A stretch of DNA of 64,000 nucleotides, taken from Arthrobacter sp. Soil764 (lineage in GTDB: Bacteria > Actinomycetota > Actinomycetes > Actinomycetales > Micrococcaceae). Below, piece after piece: positions 54,288 to 62,820 of the stretch. The stretch's first letter is position 1; each line of letters opens with the position of its first letter. Under the pieces are notes generated by a model. It made no database searches. It was not told where the DNA came from and saw only the letters and a list, made by a program, of their open reading frames with translations. The stretch lies in assembly GCF_001428075.1 (NCBI RefSeq), contig NZ_LMSI01000024.1, positions 203,708 to 267,707 on the forward strand, given 5' to 3'. A program made the position numbers and the translations under genes.

Positions 54288-55472
54288 GTGCATACTTCTT
54301 CAGGCAACCCCCTGGACACCACCAACGAACACACTGACAGCACCACAATCATTCATCCCTTGCCGAGCGGAGGCCCGTCCGCTTACGGCTACACGCCCGC
54401 CGTGGCCCACTATTTCGATCAGCACCCCTGCCCGGGGGCAACTGCACCCGGGCGGGTGGTGCGCGTGGACCGCACCCTGCTGCTCATTGCCGTCGACGAC
54501 GCGCTCCTGCACCTGCCATACCCCCTGTCCGGCGGGCAGGCCGTCACCGGTGACTGGGTCTGGATCGGCCCAAACCGGGCGGGCGACCGGCAAATCCTGG
54601 CCGTCCTTCCCCGCCGCTCCGAGCTCAGCCGAAAACGGGCATTCGAGGACTCCTCCGCCGCCCAGGTCCTGGCCGCGAACATGGACACGGTGGGGGTGGT
54701 GGTCCCCGTGGACCGGCCCCTCACTCACAACCGGCTGGAACGCACCCTCGTCGCCGCATGGGATTCCGGCGCCACTCCCCTGGTGATCATCACCAAGGCA
54801 GACCTGGCGGAGGTGGCGGACGACGTCGTCGGGAAAGTCATCCTGCAGGCGGCAGGTGTGGAGGTGGTCACCACGTCGGCCGAAAACGGGGACGGGATCG
54901 ACGAACTGATGGGGCAGATTCCGACCGGCGGGACCATCGTGCTCCTGGGGCCGTCCGGTGCCGGGAAATCCACGTTGATCAATGCCTTGGTGGGCCGCCA
55001 GGTCCAGGAAACCGGGGAGGTGCGGTCCGGAGATTTCAAGGGCAAGCACACCACCACTGCCAGGGAGCTGGTGCCGCTGTCCAACGGGACGGTGCTGATG
55101 GATACGCCCGGCGTGCGCGGGTTTGGGCTGTTCGACGCCGGCGAAGGGCTGGACGGGATGTTCGGCGACGTCGAGGAACTGGCCGCCGGTTGCCGGTTCG
55201 CTGACTGTGCGCACGGTACTGAGCCCGGCTGCGCGGTCCGCGAAGCGATCCACAGCGGCGCCCTGGCAGAACGCCGCTGGCATTCGTATGTGAAGATGCA
55301 GCGGGAACTGGCGGCACTGGCACGCCGATCCGACGTCGCCGCCCAGCGCGCCTACCACCGGGAGTGGCAGCAGAAAGTGGTTGCGGCGGGCAAATCACAA
55401 CGCTGGGCAGAGCGCGAGGCCTCCGAGCGCGGGAGCCGGGCGGGAGGCAAGGACCGGAAGCGGAAGCGATAG
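54288..55472 (+). CDS. rsgA: Ribosome small subunit-dependent GTPase A
   Basis: This 394-aa ribosome-maturation GTPase acts on late 30S particles. An N-terminal OB-like domain is followed by a circularly permuted GTPase domain in the order G4 (IITKADLAE), G1 (LLGPSGAGKSTLIN), G2 (KGKHTTTARE), G3 (MDTPGVRGFGLF). A C-terminal zinc site follows: CRFADCAHGTEPGC. This motif order is diagnostic for RsgA. GTG 54288 is chosen because AAGGA lies seven bases upstream. The C-terminus is basic. Confidence 0.95.
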   Translation: MHTSSGNPLDTTNEHTDSTTIIHPLPSGGPSAYGYTPAVAHYFDQHPCPGATAPGRVVRVDRTLLLIAVDDALLHLPYPLSGGQAVTGDWVWIGPNRAGDRQILAVLPRRSELSRKRAFEDSSAAQVLAANMDTVGVVVPVDRPLTHNRLERTLVAAWDSGATPLVIITKADLAEVADDVVGKVILQAAGVEVVTTSAENGDGIDELMGQIPTGGTIVLLGPSGAGKSTLINALVGRQVQETGEVRSGDFKGKHTTTARELVPLSNGTVLMDTPGVRGFGLFDAGEGLDGMFGDVEELAAGCRFADCAHGTEPGCAVREAIHSGALAERRWHSYVKMQRELAALARRSDVAAQRAYHREWQQKVVAAGKSQRWAEREASERGSRAGGKDRKRKR

Positions 55473-55514
55473 GACAGCCCCGTCCGTGTCGGGGGCGGGG
55501 AGTAGGGTTCGGTC

Positions 55515-56240
55515 ATGGACATCATCCTGGTACCCGGTTTCTGGTTGGACGCCTCGTCGTGGGATGGGGTGACACCTGCCCTGGAAGCAGCAGGGCACCG
55601 GCCCCACCCCCTCACCCTTCCCGGCAAGGAATCGTCGGAGGTCAGCCGTGCGGGTATCAGCCTGCAGGACCACATCGATGCAGTGGTGCGGGTTCTGGAT
55701 GGCTTGCCGGCCAAGGCCATCCTGGTGGGCCATTCCGGCGGCGGTGCCATCATTCACGGGGTGGTGGACGCGCGGCCGGAGAAGGTGGAACGCGCCATCT
55801 ACGTGGACAGCGGACCGCTGGGGGAAGGCGGCGTCATCAACGATGAGCTGCCGGCGGAGGGGGACGATGTGCCGCTGCCGCCTTGGGAGAGTTTTGACGA
55901 TGCCGACCTGGTGGATCTCACCGACGGGCTCCGTCAGGCCTTCCGGGCCCGGGCCGTTCCCGAGCCCCGCGGCGTGGCCTGCGGCAGGCAGCACCTGCGT
56001 GACGAGCGGCGCTACCACGTGCCCGCCACCGTGATCGCCTGCGAATTCCCGTCCGCCATGCTTCGGGAGTGGATCGCGGCCGGCAGTCCGTTCGTTGCGG
56101 AACTGGCAAAGGTGCGGGAGGTGGAATTCGTCGACCTGCCAACAGGGCACTGGCCGCAGTTCACTAAACCGGACCAACTGGCGCATGCCATCCTGGCGGC
56201 GGTGGACCGGACGGCCACGGGCACGGCGGGCACGGCTTAA
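55515..56240 (+). CDS. Alpha/beta hydrolase
   Basis: This 241-aa hydrolase has the nucleophile elbow LVGHSGGGAIIHG (Ser in GHSGG), the early oxyanion segment VPGFWLDASSWDGV and a C-terminal His in LPTGHWPQFTKPDQL. It resembles EstC-like or salicylate-esterase-like small hydrolases. It stands between rsgA and the agmatine deiminase unit. The substrate is unknown. Confidence 0.88.
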   Translation: MDIILVPGFWLDASSWDGVTPALEAAGHRPHPLTLPGKESSEVSRAGISLQDHIDAVVRVLDGLPAKAILVGHSGGGAIIHGVVDARPEKVERAIYVDSGPLGEGGVINDELPAEGDDVPLPPWESFDDADLVDLTDGLRQAFRARAVPEPRGVACGRQHLRDERRYHVPATVIACEFPSAMLREWIAAGSPFVAELAKVREVEFVDLPTGHWPQFTKPDQLAHAILAAVDRTATGTAGTA

Positions 56241-56252
56241 AACGAAACACTC

Positions 56253-56281
56253 TTGCGCGCGCTCAGCGCCGAACCCATAAT
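56253..56281 (+). promoter_or_regulatory. Putative promoter for a leaderless agmatine deiminase transcript
   Basis: TTGCGC (56253-56258) and CATAAT (56276-56281) are spaced by 17 bp. Only six bases separate the -10 box from ATG 56288, so transcription would begin at or next to the start codon, the layout of leaderless actinobacterial mRNAs. Confidence 0.55.
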
Positions 56282-56303
56282 AAATGAATGGCATTCATTT
56301 ATT
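56279..56303. promoter_or_regulatory. 25-bp palindrome over the agmatine deiminase start (TetR-type operator candidate)
   Basis: AATAAATGAATG and CATTCATTTATT are exact reverse complements around one central G. The inner part fits the AATGAATGnCATTCATT style seen in TetR-family operators. It covers the -10 box end, the predicted transcription start and codons 1-5. No TetR gene lies in this window. Confidence 0.65.
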
Positions 56304-57388
56304 CGACAGTCAGGGACAGCGCCGCCCTTGATCACGTTTCCACAGGCACCGCTGCCCGCATGCCCGCAGAGTGGGAGGCCCACCAGCGCACCTGGATGGC
56401 GTTCCCGCCACCCAATGACACGTTCAGCCCCGTCGGGAGCCCCACCCTTGACCGCGCACGTGCAGCCTGGACCAGGGTGGCACAGACCATCGCCCGGTAC
56501 GAGCCCGTCACCGTGGTGGCTGACCCAAGGGACGCCACGGCCGCGAGGGAATGGCTGGGCGGCGGCATCGACGTCATGGAGCTCCCGCTCGATGACGCGT
56601 GGCTGAGGGACAGCGGCCCCACGTTCGTGCACCAGCCGGACGGCTCACTGGCTGCCGTTGACTGGATCTTCAATGGCTGGGGCGCGCAGGAGTGGGCGGC
56701 CTGGGCCAAGGACCAGCACGTCGCCCGGACAGTGGCCGCGGGCGCCGGAGTGCCCGTCCGGCCAAGCGCCCTGGTCAATGAAGGCGGCGGGTTCCATGTG
56801 GACGGCGAAGGCACCGTCCTGTTGACCGAGACAGTCCAGCTGGATCCCGGCCGCAACCCCGGCGCCACCAAGGAGTCGGTGGAAGCGGAAGTCCACGGCG
56901 CCCTGGGCACCACCAAAGCCGTCTGGCTTCCGCGCGGACTGACCAGGGACTACGACGAGTTCGGCACACGGGGCCACGTGGACATCGTGGCAGCCTTCGC
57001 CGGCACCGGCACCATCCTGCTGCACCGCCAGGACGATCCCGCACACCCCGACCACGCCGTGTACCTGCAGCTGAAAGCCGTCCTCGCCGGCGAACTGGAC
57101 GCCCAGGGCCGGCCGCTGCGCATCATCGACGTTCCGGCCCCCACAGTCCTTCGTGACGAGGAAGGCTGGGTGGACTGGTCCTATATCAACCACTACGTGG
57201 GCAACGATGTGGTGGTGCTCTGCGGCTTCGACGATCCCAACGACGCCATTGCGGCCGGGATCCTGGAACGTGCCTATCCCGGCAGGACGGTGGAGCTGGT
57301 GGATGCCCGGGACATCTTCGCCTTCGGTGGCGGCATCCACTGCATCACCCAGCAGCAGCCGGCCGCCAAGGACGGGGGCGCACTGTGA
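56288..57388 (+). CDS. aguA: Agmatine deiminase
   Basis: This enzyme hydrolyses agmatine to N-carbamoylputrescine and ammonia; the product is 366 aa from ATG 56288. Family motifs are MPAEWEAHQRTWMAFP, DDAWLRDSGPTF, FNGWG, NEGGGFHVDGEGTVLLTE, GHVDIVAAF and the C-terminal nucleophile Cys352 in FGGGIHCITQQQP. The core begins at the internal Met at 56360, so the first 24 residues are not needed for the family fold; the upstream ATG is supported by the leaderless promoter geometry. It overlaps the amidase gene by 4 bp. Confidence 0.93.
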   Translation: MAFIYSTVRDSAALDHVSTGTAARMPAEWEAHQRTWMAFPPPNDTFSPVGSPTLDRARAAWTRVAQTIARYEPVTVVADPRDATAAREWLGGGIDVMELPLDDAWLRDSGPTFVHQPDGSLAAVDWIFNGWGAQEWAAWAKDQHVARTVAAGAGVPVRPSALVNEGGGFHVDGEGTVLLTETVQLDPGRNPGATKESVEAEVHGALGTTKAVWLPRGLTRDYDEFGTRGHVDIVAAFAGTGTILLHRQDDPAHPDHAVYLQLKAVLAGELDAQGRPLRIIDVPAPTVLRDEEGWVDWSYINHYVGNDVVVLCGFDDPNDAIAAGILERAYPGRTVELVDARDIFAFGGGIHCITQQQPAAKDGGAL

Positions 57389-59157
57389 AGCTGGCCGAAA
57401 CGCAGGCTCCGCTGCCGCTCAACGAAACGTTCAACGTTGTGGAGGCCGGCATCGCGCAGCTGCGCGCCGCCCTGGACTCCGGCCAGATGACCAGCGAGGA
57501 ACTGGTCCGGCTCTATCTCGAACGCATCGAGAAGTATGACTCCTCGGGCATACGCCTGAACGCGCTGGTGGTGATGAACCCGGACGCCATCACCGAGGCA
57601 CAGGCGTCAGACCGGCGCCGCGCCGCCGGCTTCACGCTCAGCCCCCTCGACGGCATCCCCTACACGGCTAAAGACAGCTACCAGGTGCAGGGTCTCACGG
57701 TCGCCGCCGGCTCACCGGCCTTCAAGGACCTGGTGGCCCAGCGCGACGCCTTCACCATCGAACGGCTGCGGGCCGGCGGCGCGGTCCTGATCGGACTCAC
57801 CAACATGCCGCCCATGGCCAATGGAGGTATGCAGCGTGGAGTATATGGGCGGGCGGAAAGCCCCTACAACGAGCACTACCTCACCGCGGCCTTCGCGTCC
57901 GGGTCGTCCAACGGCTCAGGTACCGCAACTGCCGCCAGTTTCGCCGCTTTCGGACTCGCAGAGGAAACCTGGTCCTCGGGGCGGGCACCCGCGTCCAACA
58001 ATGCGCTCTGCGCCTACACCCCCTCCCGCGGCGTCATTTCCGTCCGCGGCAACTGGCCACTTGTCCCCACCATGGACGTGGTGGTTCCGCACACCCGCAC
58101 CATGGCCGACCTGCTGGAGGTCCTGGACGTAGTGGTGGCGGACGATAGCGAGACCCGCGGGGACTTCTGGCGCGTCCAGCCCTGGATCCCGGTACCCAAG
58201 GCATCCGCTGTCCGCCCGTCGTCGTACATGGACCTCGCGGTGCGGGACGTTTCCGCGGCCGCAGGCGTGCTGGCGGGTAAGTGCTTCGGTATCCCCCGGA
58301 TGTACATCAACGCGGACCCGGACGCCGGGACCTCGGAGGCACCCGGCATCGGCGGCCCCACAGGCCAGCGGATCGAAACACGCCCGTCCATCCTGGAGCT
58401 CTGGAAAGCGGCGCGCCGTGACCTGGAAGCCGCAGGCGCGGACGTGGTGGAGGTGGATTTCCCGGTGGTGTCCAATTATGAAGGCGACCGGCCCGGTGCG
58501 CCGACCATTGCCACGCGCGGACTGGTGTCACCGGAATACCTGCGGCGGGAGATCGTGGACCTGTCTGCCTGGGCGTGGAATGACTTCCTTGATGCCAACG
58601 GCGACCCTGGCCTGAACCGCCTTGCCGACGTCGACGGTTCCGCCATCTTCCCAGCCCCCGAAGGTGCGCTGCCGGACCGGTACGACGGGTTCGACGACGA
58701 CATCGCGGACTACCCCGCCTGGATCCGCGACAACGGGGTTCCCGTCCTGGCCAATATTCCGCACCTGCCCGAAGGCTTGGCAGGACTCGAAGAGACCCGC
58801 GGGGTGGACCTGGAGGAGTGGATGGACCGGCTGGGCCTGGATGCAGTGGTGTTCCCGGCAGCCGCCGACGTGGCGCCTGCGGACGCGGACGTCAATGAAG
58901 GCTCTGCGGACATCGCCTGGCGCAACGGGGTCTGGGTTGCCAACGGAAACCTGGTTCCGCGCCACCTCGGCATCCCCACGGTCACGGTTCCGATGGGCAT
59001 CGCTTCCGACCTCGGGATGCCGGTGGGCCTCACCATTGCCGGCAGGGCCTACAGCGACACCCAACTGCTCCGGTTGGCGGCGGCCTTTGAGGCCACGGGG
59101 GCCCGTCGCGTTCCGCCCCCGCGCACCACGCCGGCACGGGATACCAAAAACAACTGA
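57385..59157 (+). CDS. Amidase (amidase signature family)
   Basis: This 590-aa serine amidase carries the AS-family triad regions: Lys96 in YTAKDSY, the cis-Ser in FASGSSNGSGTATAASFA and the nucleophile Ser in EETWSSGRAPAS. An extra stretch in the middle (about residues 290-440) makes it longer than the usual 470-500 aa. It starts at GTG 57385, coupled to agmatine deiminase. The usual partner is the nitrilase-type N-carbamoylputrescine amidase AguB, so this amidase may fill that role; that is inference. Confidence 0.88.
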   Translation: MKLAETQAPLPLNETFNVVEAGIAQLRAALDSGQMTSEELVRLYLERIEKYDSSGIRLNALVVMNPDAITEAQASDRRRAAGFTLSPLDGIPYTAKDSYQVQGLTVAAGSPAFKDLVAQRDAFTIERLRAGGAVLIGLTNMPPMANGGMQRGVYGRAESPYNEHYLTAAFASGSSNGSGTATAASFAAFGLAEETWSSGRAPASNNALCAYTPSRGVISVRGNWPLVPTMDVVVPHTRTMADLLEVLDVVVADDSETRGDFWRVQPWIPVPKASAVRPSSYMDLAVRDVSAAAGVLAGKCFGIPRMYINADPDAGTSEAPGIGGPTGQRIETRPSILELWKAARRDLEAAGADVVEVDFPVVSNYEGDRPGAPTIATRGLVSPEYLRREIVDLSAWAWNDFLDANGDPGLNRLADVDGSAIFPAPEGALPDRYDGFDDDIADYPAWIRDNGVPVLANIPHLPEGLAGLEETRGVDLEEWMDRLGLDAVVFPAAADVAPADADVNEGSADIAWRNGVWVANGNLVPRHLGIPTVTVPMGIASDLGMPVGLTIAGRAYSDTQLLRLAAAFEATGARRVPPPRTTPARDTKNN

Positions 59158-59340
59158 CCGATCCCCGCAGCAGCGGATACTCTGGACGCAGTGATTCTCA
59201 TACATTGCCTTTGATGTCCAGCAGTCCGCAGTTCCCGTCATCCCAAGCAGGAACGGTGATTCCGCGTGTCCCGGAGGGGAACCCAGCCATGGGTTCCCCT
59301 CCGTCCCGCACCCCTATCGGAACCACCCCCGGGAGCCATC

Positions 59341-60243
59341 TTGAAACCCACCACCCCTCCTTCCGCCGTCCCCTCCTCCGGCCAAGCCGCCCTTCGGCCT
59401 GACTGTTCGCAATGCTTTGCATTGTGCTGCACGGCCTTCGGGTTCACCCGCTCGGCCGACTTCGCCATCGACAAACCGCCGGCCACGCCATGCCCCAACC
59501 TGGCAGCGGACTTTTCCTGCACCATCCATGACCGGCTCCGGCCCCGCGGTTTTGTGGGCTGCACGGTCTTTGACTGCTTCGGTGCCGGCCAGGCCGTCAG
59601 CCAGCGCCTGTTCCGGGGCATCAGCTGGCGGGAAGAGCCGGAATCCGCGCCGGACATGTTCGCGGCCTTCAAGGTCCTGCGCCAGTTGCACGAAATGCTC
59701 TGGCTCCTGGGGCAGGCCGAGGCGAAGGCCTATGGCCCGGATACCGCCGGGGATGTGCGCAACCTGCAGGCCATGGTCCGGGACGTTGCAGAGGGTCCCC
59801 TCGACGACGTCCTGGCAGCCGACGTCGGATCCCTGCACGTCCAGGTAGGCGACGCACTGCGCGAGGTCAGCGACGAGGTCCGCGCGGGCTACTTCAGTGG
59901 CAACCCGCACCTGGACCACCTGAGGCCCGGTGCCGATCTCGCCGGGGCGGACCTGCGCGGTATGCCGCTGTGCGGCGCCAACCTTCGTGGCGCGTGCCTG
60001 ATCGCCGCGGATTTCCGGGGCGCGGACCTGACGGCGACGGACCTGCTGGGCGCCGACCTGCGGGATGCGAGGTTCGACGACGCCGACCTCTCCGGCGCCC
60101 TCTTCCTCACCCAGGCACAAATCACCGCGGCACGCGGCAGCGCTTCCACCCGGCTCCCCGCCGGTCTTGAGCGGCCCGGCCACTGGCTGGGCGGTGCAAC
60201 CCCGCCCGCACCGTGGAAGCTTCTTGACACGGGCAATTGTTAG
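59341..60243 (+). CDS. Pentapeptide repeat protein with Cys-rich N-terminal domain
   Basis: This protein of about 300 aa has an N-terminal domain rich in Cys: CSQCFALCCTAFGF, PCPNLAADFSCTIH, GCTVFDCFGAGQ, the spacing of a metal-binding module. A helical middle follows, then a C-terminal run of pentapeptide repeats (ADLAGADLRG, ANLRGACLIAADFRGADL, LLGADLRDARFDDADLSGAL) forming a right-handed beta-helix. I chose TTG 59341 with GGGAG ten bases upstream. The function is unknown; the family is common in actinobacteria. Confidence 0.82.
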   Translation: MKPTTPPSAVPSSGQAALRPDCSQCFALCCTAFGFTRSADFAIDKPPATPCPNLAADFSCTIHDRLRPRGFVGCTVFDCFGAGQAVSQRLFRGISWREEPESAPDMFAAFKVLRQLHEMLWLLGQAEAKAYGPDTAGDVRNLQAMVRDVAEGPLDDVLAADVGSLHVQVGDALREVSDEVRAGYFSGNPHLDHLRPGADLAGADLRGMPLCGANLRGACLIAADFRGADLTATDLLGADLRDARFDDADLSGALFLTQAQITAARGSASTRLPAGLERPGHWLGGATPPAPWKLLDTGNC

Positions 60244-60285
60244 CGCTGACAGTTGGAGGAAACCGACGCCAAGCGAAAGCCACCG

Positions 60286-61536
60286 ATGAAGAACTGGGCA
60301 GGAAACCTCGAATACTCCTCCGCGGATGTCCGGCGGCCGGAATCCATCGCGGAACTGACGGACATCGTGGCGGCCGCGCCCCGGGTCAAGGCCCTGGGTT
60401 CCCGGCACTCCTTCAACCGGGTGGGTGATACCGACGGCGTGCACATCCTCCTCGATGCCCTGCCGCAGCAGGTGGAACTGGACTCAGCCAAGGGCACCGT
60501 CCGCGTCAGTGGCGGGGTGAGCTACGGGGCATTGTGCCGGACGTTGGAGGAGTCCGGGGTTGCCATCCATAACCTGGCCTCGCTGCCGCACATCTCGGTG
60601 GCCGGTGCGGTGCAGACCGGCACGCACGGCTCAGGGGTAGACAACCCTTCACTTGCCGGCGCCGTAGAGTCCATCAACCTGGTCCGGGCCTCCGGAGAGC
60701 AGGTCACGCTCACCCAGGCGGACGGGGACGAGTTCCTCGCCAGCGTGGTGGGCATCGGCGCCCTGGGCATCGTCACCGGACTGGAACTGGCCGTGCGCCC
60801 CAGCTTCAGGATGCGCCAGCGCGTCCTGGAGGATCTCCCCTGGGACAACGCCCTGGCCGATTTCAGCACCATCGTATCCAGCGCCTACAGCGTGAGCCTG
60901 TTTACTGACTACGCCGGCGACAGGATCAACCAAGTCTGGCTCAAGGCACTCGATGAAGAGCAGCCGCTCGCCAACCTGTTCGGCGCCACCGCCGCCCTCA
61001 ACCCCCGGCACCCGCTGCCGGACATGTCCGCCGAGAACTGCACAGTACAGCTGGATGAGCCCGGGCCATGGCTGGACCGGCTGCCGCACTTCCGGCACGA
61101 ATTCACGCCCAGCAACGGGGACGAACTGCAAAGCGAGTTCATCCTTCCCCTGGAGCACGCCCCCGCCGCCCTCCAGGCAGTCCGCGGGCTTGCCGGACAA
61201 CTGGCACCACTGCTCTTCGTCTCGGAAATCCGCACCGGCGCCGCCGACGAGTTCTGGCTCAGCCCCTTCCACCGGCAGCAGAGCGTGGCCCTGCACTTCA
61301 CCTGGAAACCGCTGCAACCGGAAGTGGAAGCCTTCCTCCCGGTCCTGGAAGAGGCCCTCCGGCCCTTCGGGGCCCGCCCGCACTGGGGCAAGCTCTTCAC
61401 CCCGGACAGCCATGACTGGGAGAAGCTGTACCCGCGCTTCGCCGACTTCCGTTCCTTTGCCGCCCGTCATGATCCGGACGGCAAATTCCGGAACGCACTC
61501 CTGGACAGCATCCTGGGCGTCCCGGCCCGCCGGTAG
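60286..61536 (+). CDS. FAD-binding alditol oxidase-like protein (VAO family)
   Basis: This 416-aa flavoprotein resembles AldO of Streptomyces, which oxidises xylitol and sorbitol at the terminal carbon. It has NWAGNLEYS at the N-terminus, the FAD-linking region LGSRHSFN (His is the covalent attachment site in AldO), SLPHISVAGAVQTGTHGSG in the FAD domain, and C-terminal PHWGKLFTPD with FRSFAARHDPDGKFRN. ATG 60286 is chosen; TTG 60253 would add 11 residues. Other sugar-lactone oxidases of this family are possible. Confidence 0.88.
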   Translation: MKNWAGNLEYSSADVRRPESIAELTDIVAAAPRVKALGSRHSFNRVGDTDGVHILLDALPQQVELDSAKGTVRVSGGVSYGALCRTLEESGVAIHNLASLPHISVAGAVQTGTHGSGVDNPSLAGAVESINLVRASGEQVTLTQADGDEFLASVVGIGALGIVTGLELAVRPSFRMRQRVLEDLPWDNALADFSTIVSSAYSVSLFTDYAGDRINQVWLKALDEEQPLANLFGATAALNPRHPLPDMSAENCTVQLDEPGPWLDRLPHFRHEFTPSNGDELQSEFILPLEHAPAALQAVRGLAGQLAPLLFVSEIRTGAADEFWLSPFHRQQSVALHFTWKPLQPEVEAFLPVLEEALRPFGARPHWGKLFTPDSHDWEKLYPRFADFRSFAARHDPDGKFRNALLDSILGVPARR

Positions 61537-61558
61537 GCACCGCCAGTACGCTGGAGGC

Positions 61559-61903
61559 ATGACCTTCCGCGCCGCCGTCGTTACCGCCGCTTCCCTGTCC
61601 GCCGCCCTGTTGATGCTGACCGGGTGCGGCGCCGTGGGGGAAGCCGCCGGCACTGCGGCCAGCGACGCCGCCTCCAAGGTTGCCTCGGCCGCCGCCCAGG
61701 AGGTCAACCGGCAGATCTGCGCCGTGGTACAGGACGGCCTGGTCAGCGTGGAGGACCGCCAGGCGCTGGCGGGCCTCGTCTCGGCGGCACGGACAGCAGG
61801 GGTTCCGGCGGAAATTACGACGCCGTTGGGCCAGATTGCGGAGGCCGGAGACCAGGTGCCAACAGAGTCCGTCCGTGCCCTCAAGGATGCCTGCCAGGGC
61901 TGA
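61559..61903 (+). CDS. Small lipoprotein, hypothetical
   Basis: This 114-aa protein has a lipoprotein signal ending in LMLTGC, then an Ala-rich helix (AAGTAASDAASKVASAAAQE) and a small domain with two Cys (ICAVVQDG and DACQG) that could form a disulfide outside the cell. GGAGG lies three bases before ATG 61559. The function is unknown. A terminator follows. Confidence 0.75.
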   Translation: MTFRAAVVTAASLSAALLMLTGCGAVGEAAGTAASDAASKVASAAAQEVNRQICAVVQDGLVSVEDRQALAGLVSAARTAGVPAEITTPLGQIAEAGDQVPTESVRALKDACQG

Positions 61904-61926
61904 GAGCAGGAAGACAAGGGTTAAGT

Positions 61927-61966
61927 AAAAGCAGTGGCCGGTCCGAAAGGTCCGGCCACTGCCTTT
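61927..61966. terminator. Bidirectional intrinsic terminator
   Basis: AAAA is followed by GCAGTGGCCGG (61931-61941), a 10-nt loop, CCGGCCACTGC (61952-61962) and CTTT. The perfect 11-bp stem with flanking A and T tracts lies between the convergent lipoprotein and MarR genes. Confidence 0.75.
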
Positions 61967-62009
61967 CCTGCTGATGATTCCGGCCGGACTCTCAGTTCCG
62001 GCAAGGAGT

Positions 62010-62549
62010 TCAGTTCTGGCGGGGCTGGTCCCAGCTCCGTGCGCCGCCTGCCCGCCCGGCCTGCGGCCGGTGGCCGTGCCCCGCCCGGTGTTCGGGCGGG
62101 GCAAACGGGACAACACCGGTATCACGGCCCGGCGGTACTGCGCGGACAAACTTCGTCAGCTCCTCGCGGAGTACATTCCACGCAATGTCCGGGTCATCCG
62201 GGTAAGCGTTGACCTCGGCCTTCCGTGCGGCTTCGACGGCGGCTTCGCCAGCATCGGTGAGCTCCACCTTCAGCTGCCTTCGGTCCGAAGCCTGGCGCAC
62301 CCTGGTGATGAGTCCGGTGGCTTCAAGCCTGGTGAGAACCCTGCCCAGCGTCTGGCTTTGGACCCTGATCGCGTCGGCGAGCTGTTCCTGGTTCAGTGGG
62401 CCCCCCATCAGGCCTTCCAGTGCAATAACAGCGGCACGGGTGAGGCCAAGGGGGGCCAGTGCATCGTCCTGGCGCCGCTGGATCAGCCGCGCCGCCAACG
62501 TGATAAGGCGGTAGCTGCTCCGGGCGTCCGGATCGAGATTGCTGGTCAT
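62010..62549 (-). CDS. MarR family transcriptional regulator
   Basis: This 179-aa regulator has a MarR winged helix: LGLTRAAVIALEGL, LNQEQLADAIRVQSQTLGRVLTRLEATGLI and the wing RVRQASDRRQLKVELTDAGEAAVEAA. ATG 62549 is chosen with AGGAAGG upstream. A Pro/Arg-rich tail follows the domain. Several GCTTA-containing inverted repeats in the divergent region suggest that it controls itself and the envelope gene at 62821. Confidence 0.9.
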   Translation of the reverse strand: MTSNLDPDARSSYRLITLAARLIQRRQDDALAPLGLTRAAVIALEGLMGGPLNQEQLADAIRVQSQTLGRVLTRLEATGLITRVRQASDRRQLKVELTDAGEAAVEAARKAEVNAYPDDPDIAWNVLREELTKFVRAVPPGRDTGVVPFAPPEHRAGHGHRPQAGRAGGARSWDQPRQN

Positions 62550-62611
62550 CGGCCGCGGCCTTCCTATAGGTGGCGAAGTGCTGGTCACCCTGCGTCGCTA
62601 CACCCCTACAA

Positions 62612-62767
62612 TAAGCATGCTTAGCAACCTGTTCGCAAGTAGGCTTACTATCCACCTCGCCCCGGGGCCCGCGTCAGGCGCCCCGAACTTCAAACAGCAG
62701 GACATTGCCCCTTGCAATCGAAATGAGAAGTGTGCTTAGTATCTAGTTAGTAACCTTGCTTACTAAG
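62612..62767. promoter_or_regulatory. Cluster of MarR-type operator candidates
   Basis: Four elements share GCTTA: the palindrome TAAGCATGCTTA (62612-62623), AGTAGGCTTACT (62638-62649), and an inverted repeat of CTTAGTA (62735-62741) with TACTAAG (62761-62767), the latter inside TTGCTTACTAAG. They lie between the divergent MarR and envelope genes. Confidence 0.5.
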
Positions 62768-62820
62768 TTGCCAGCACTGCTGGTTCTTGTTCGCCAGCTA
62801 ACCCTTTCTGAAAGAGAGTG

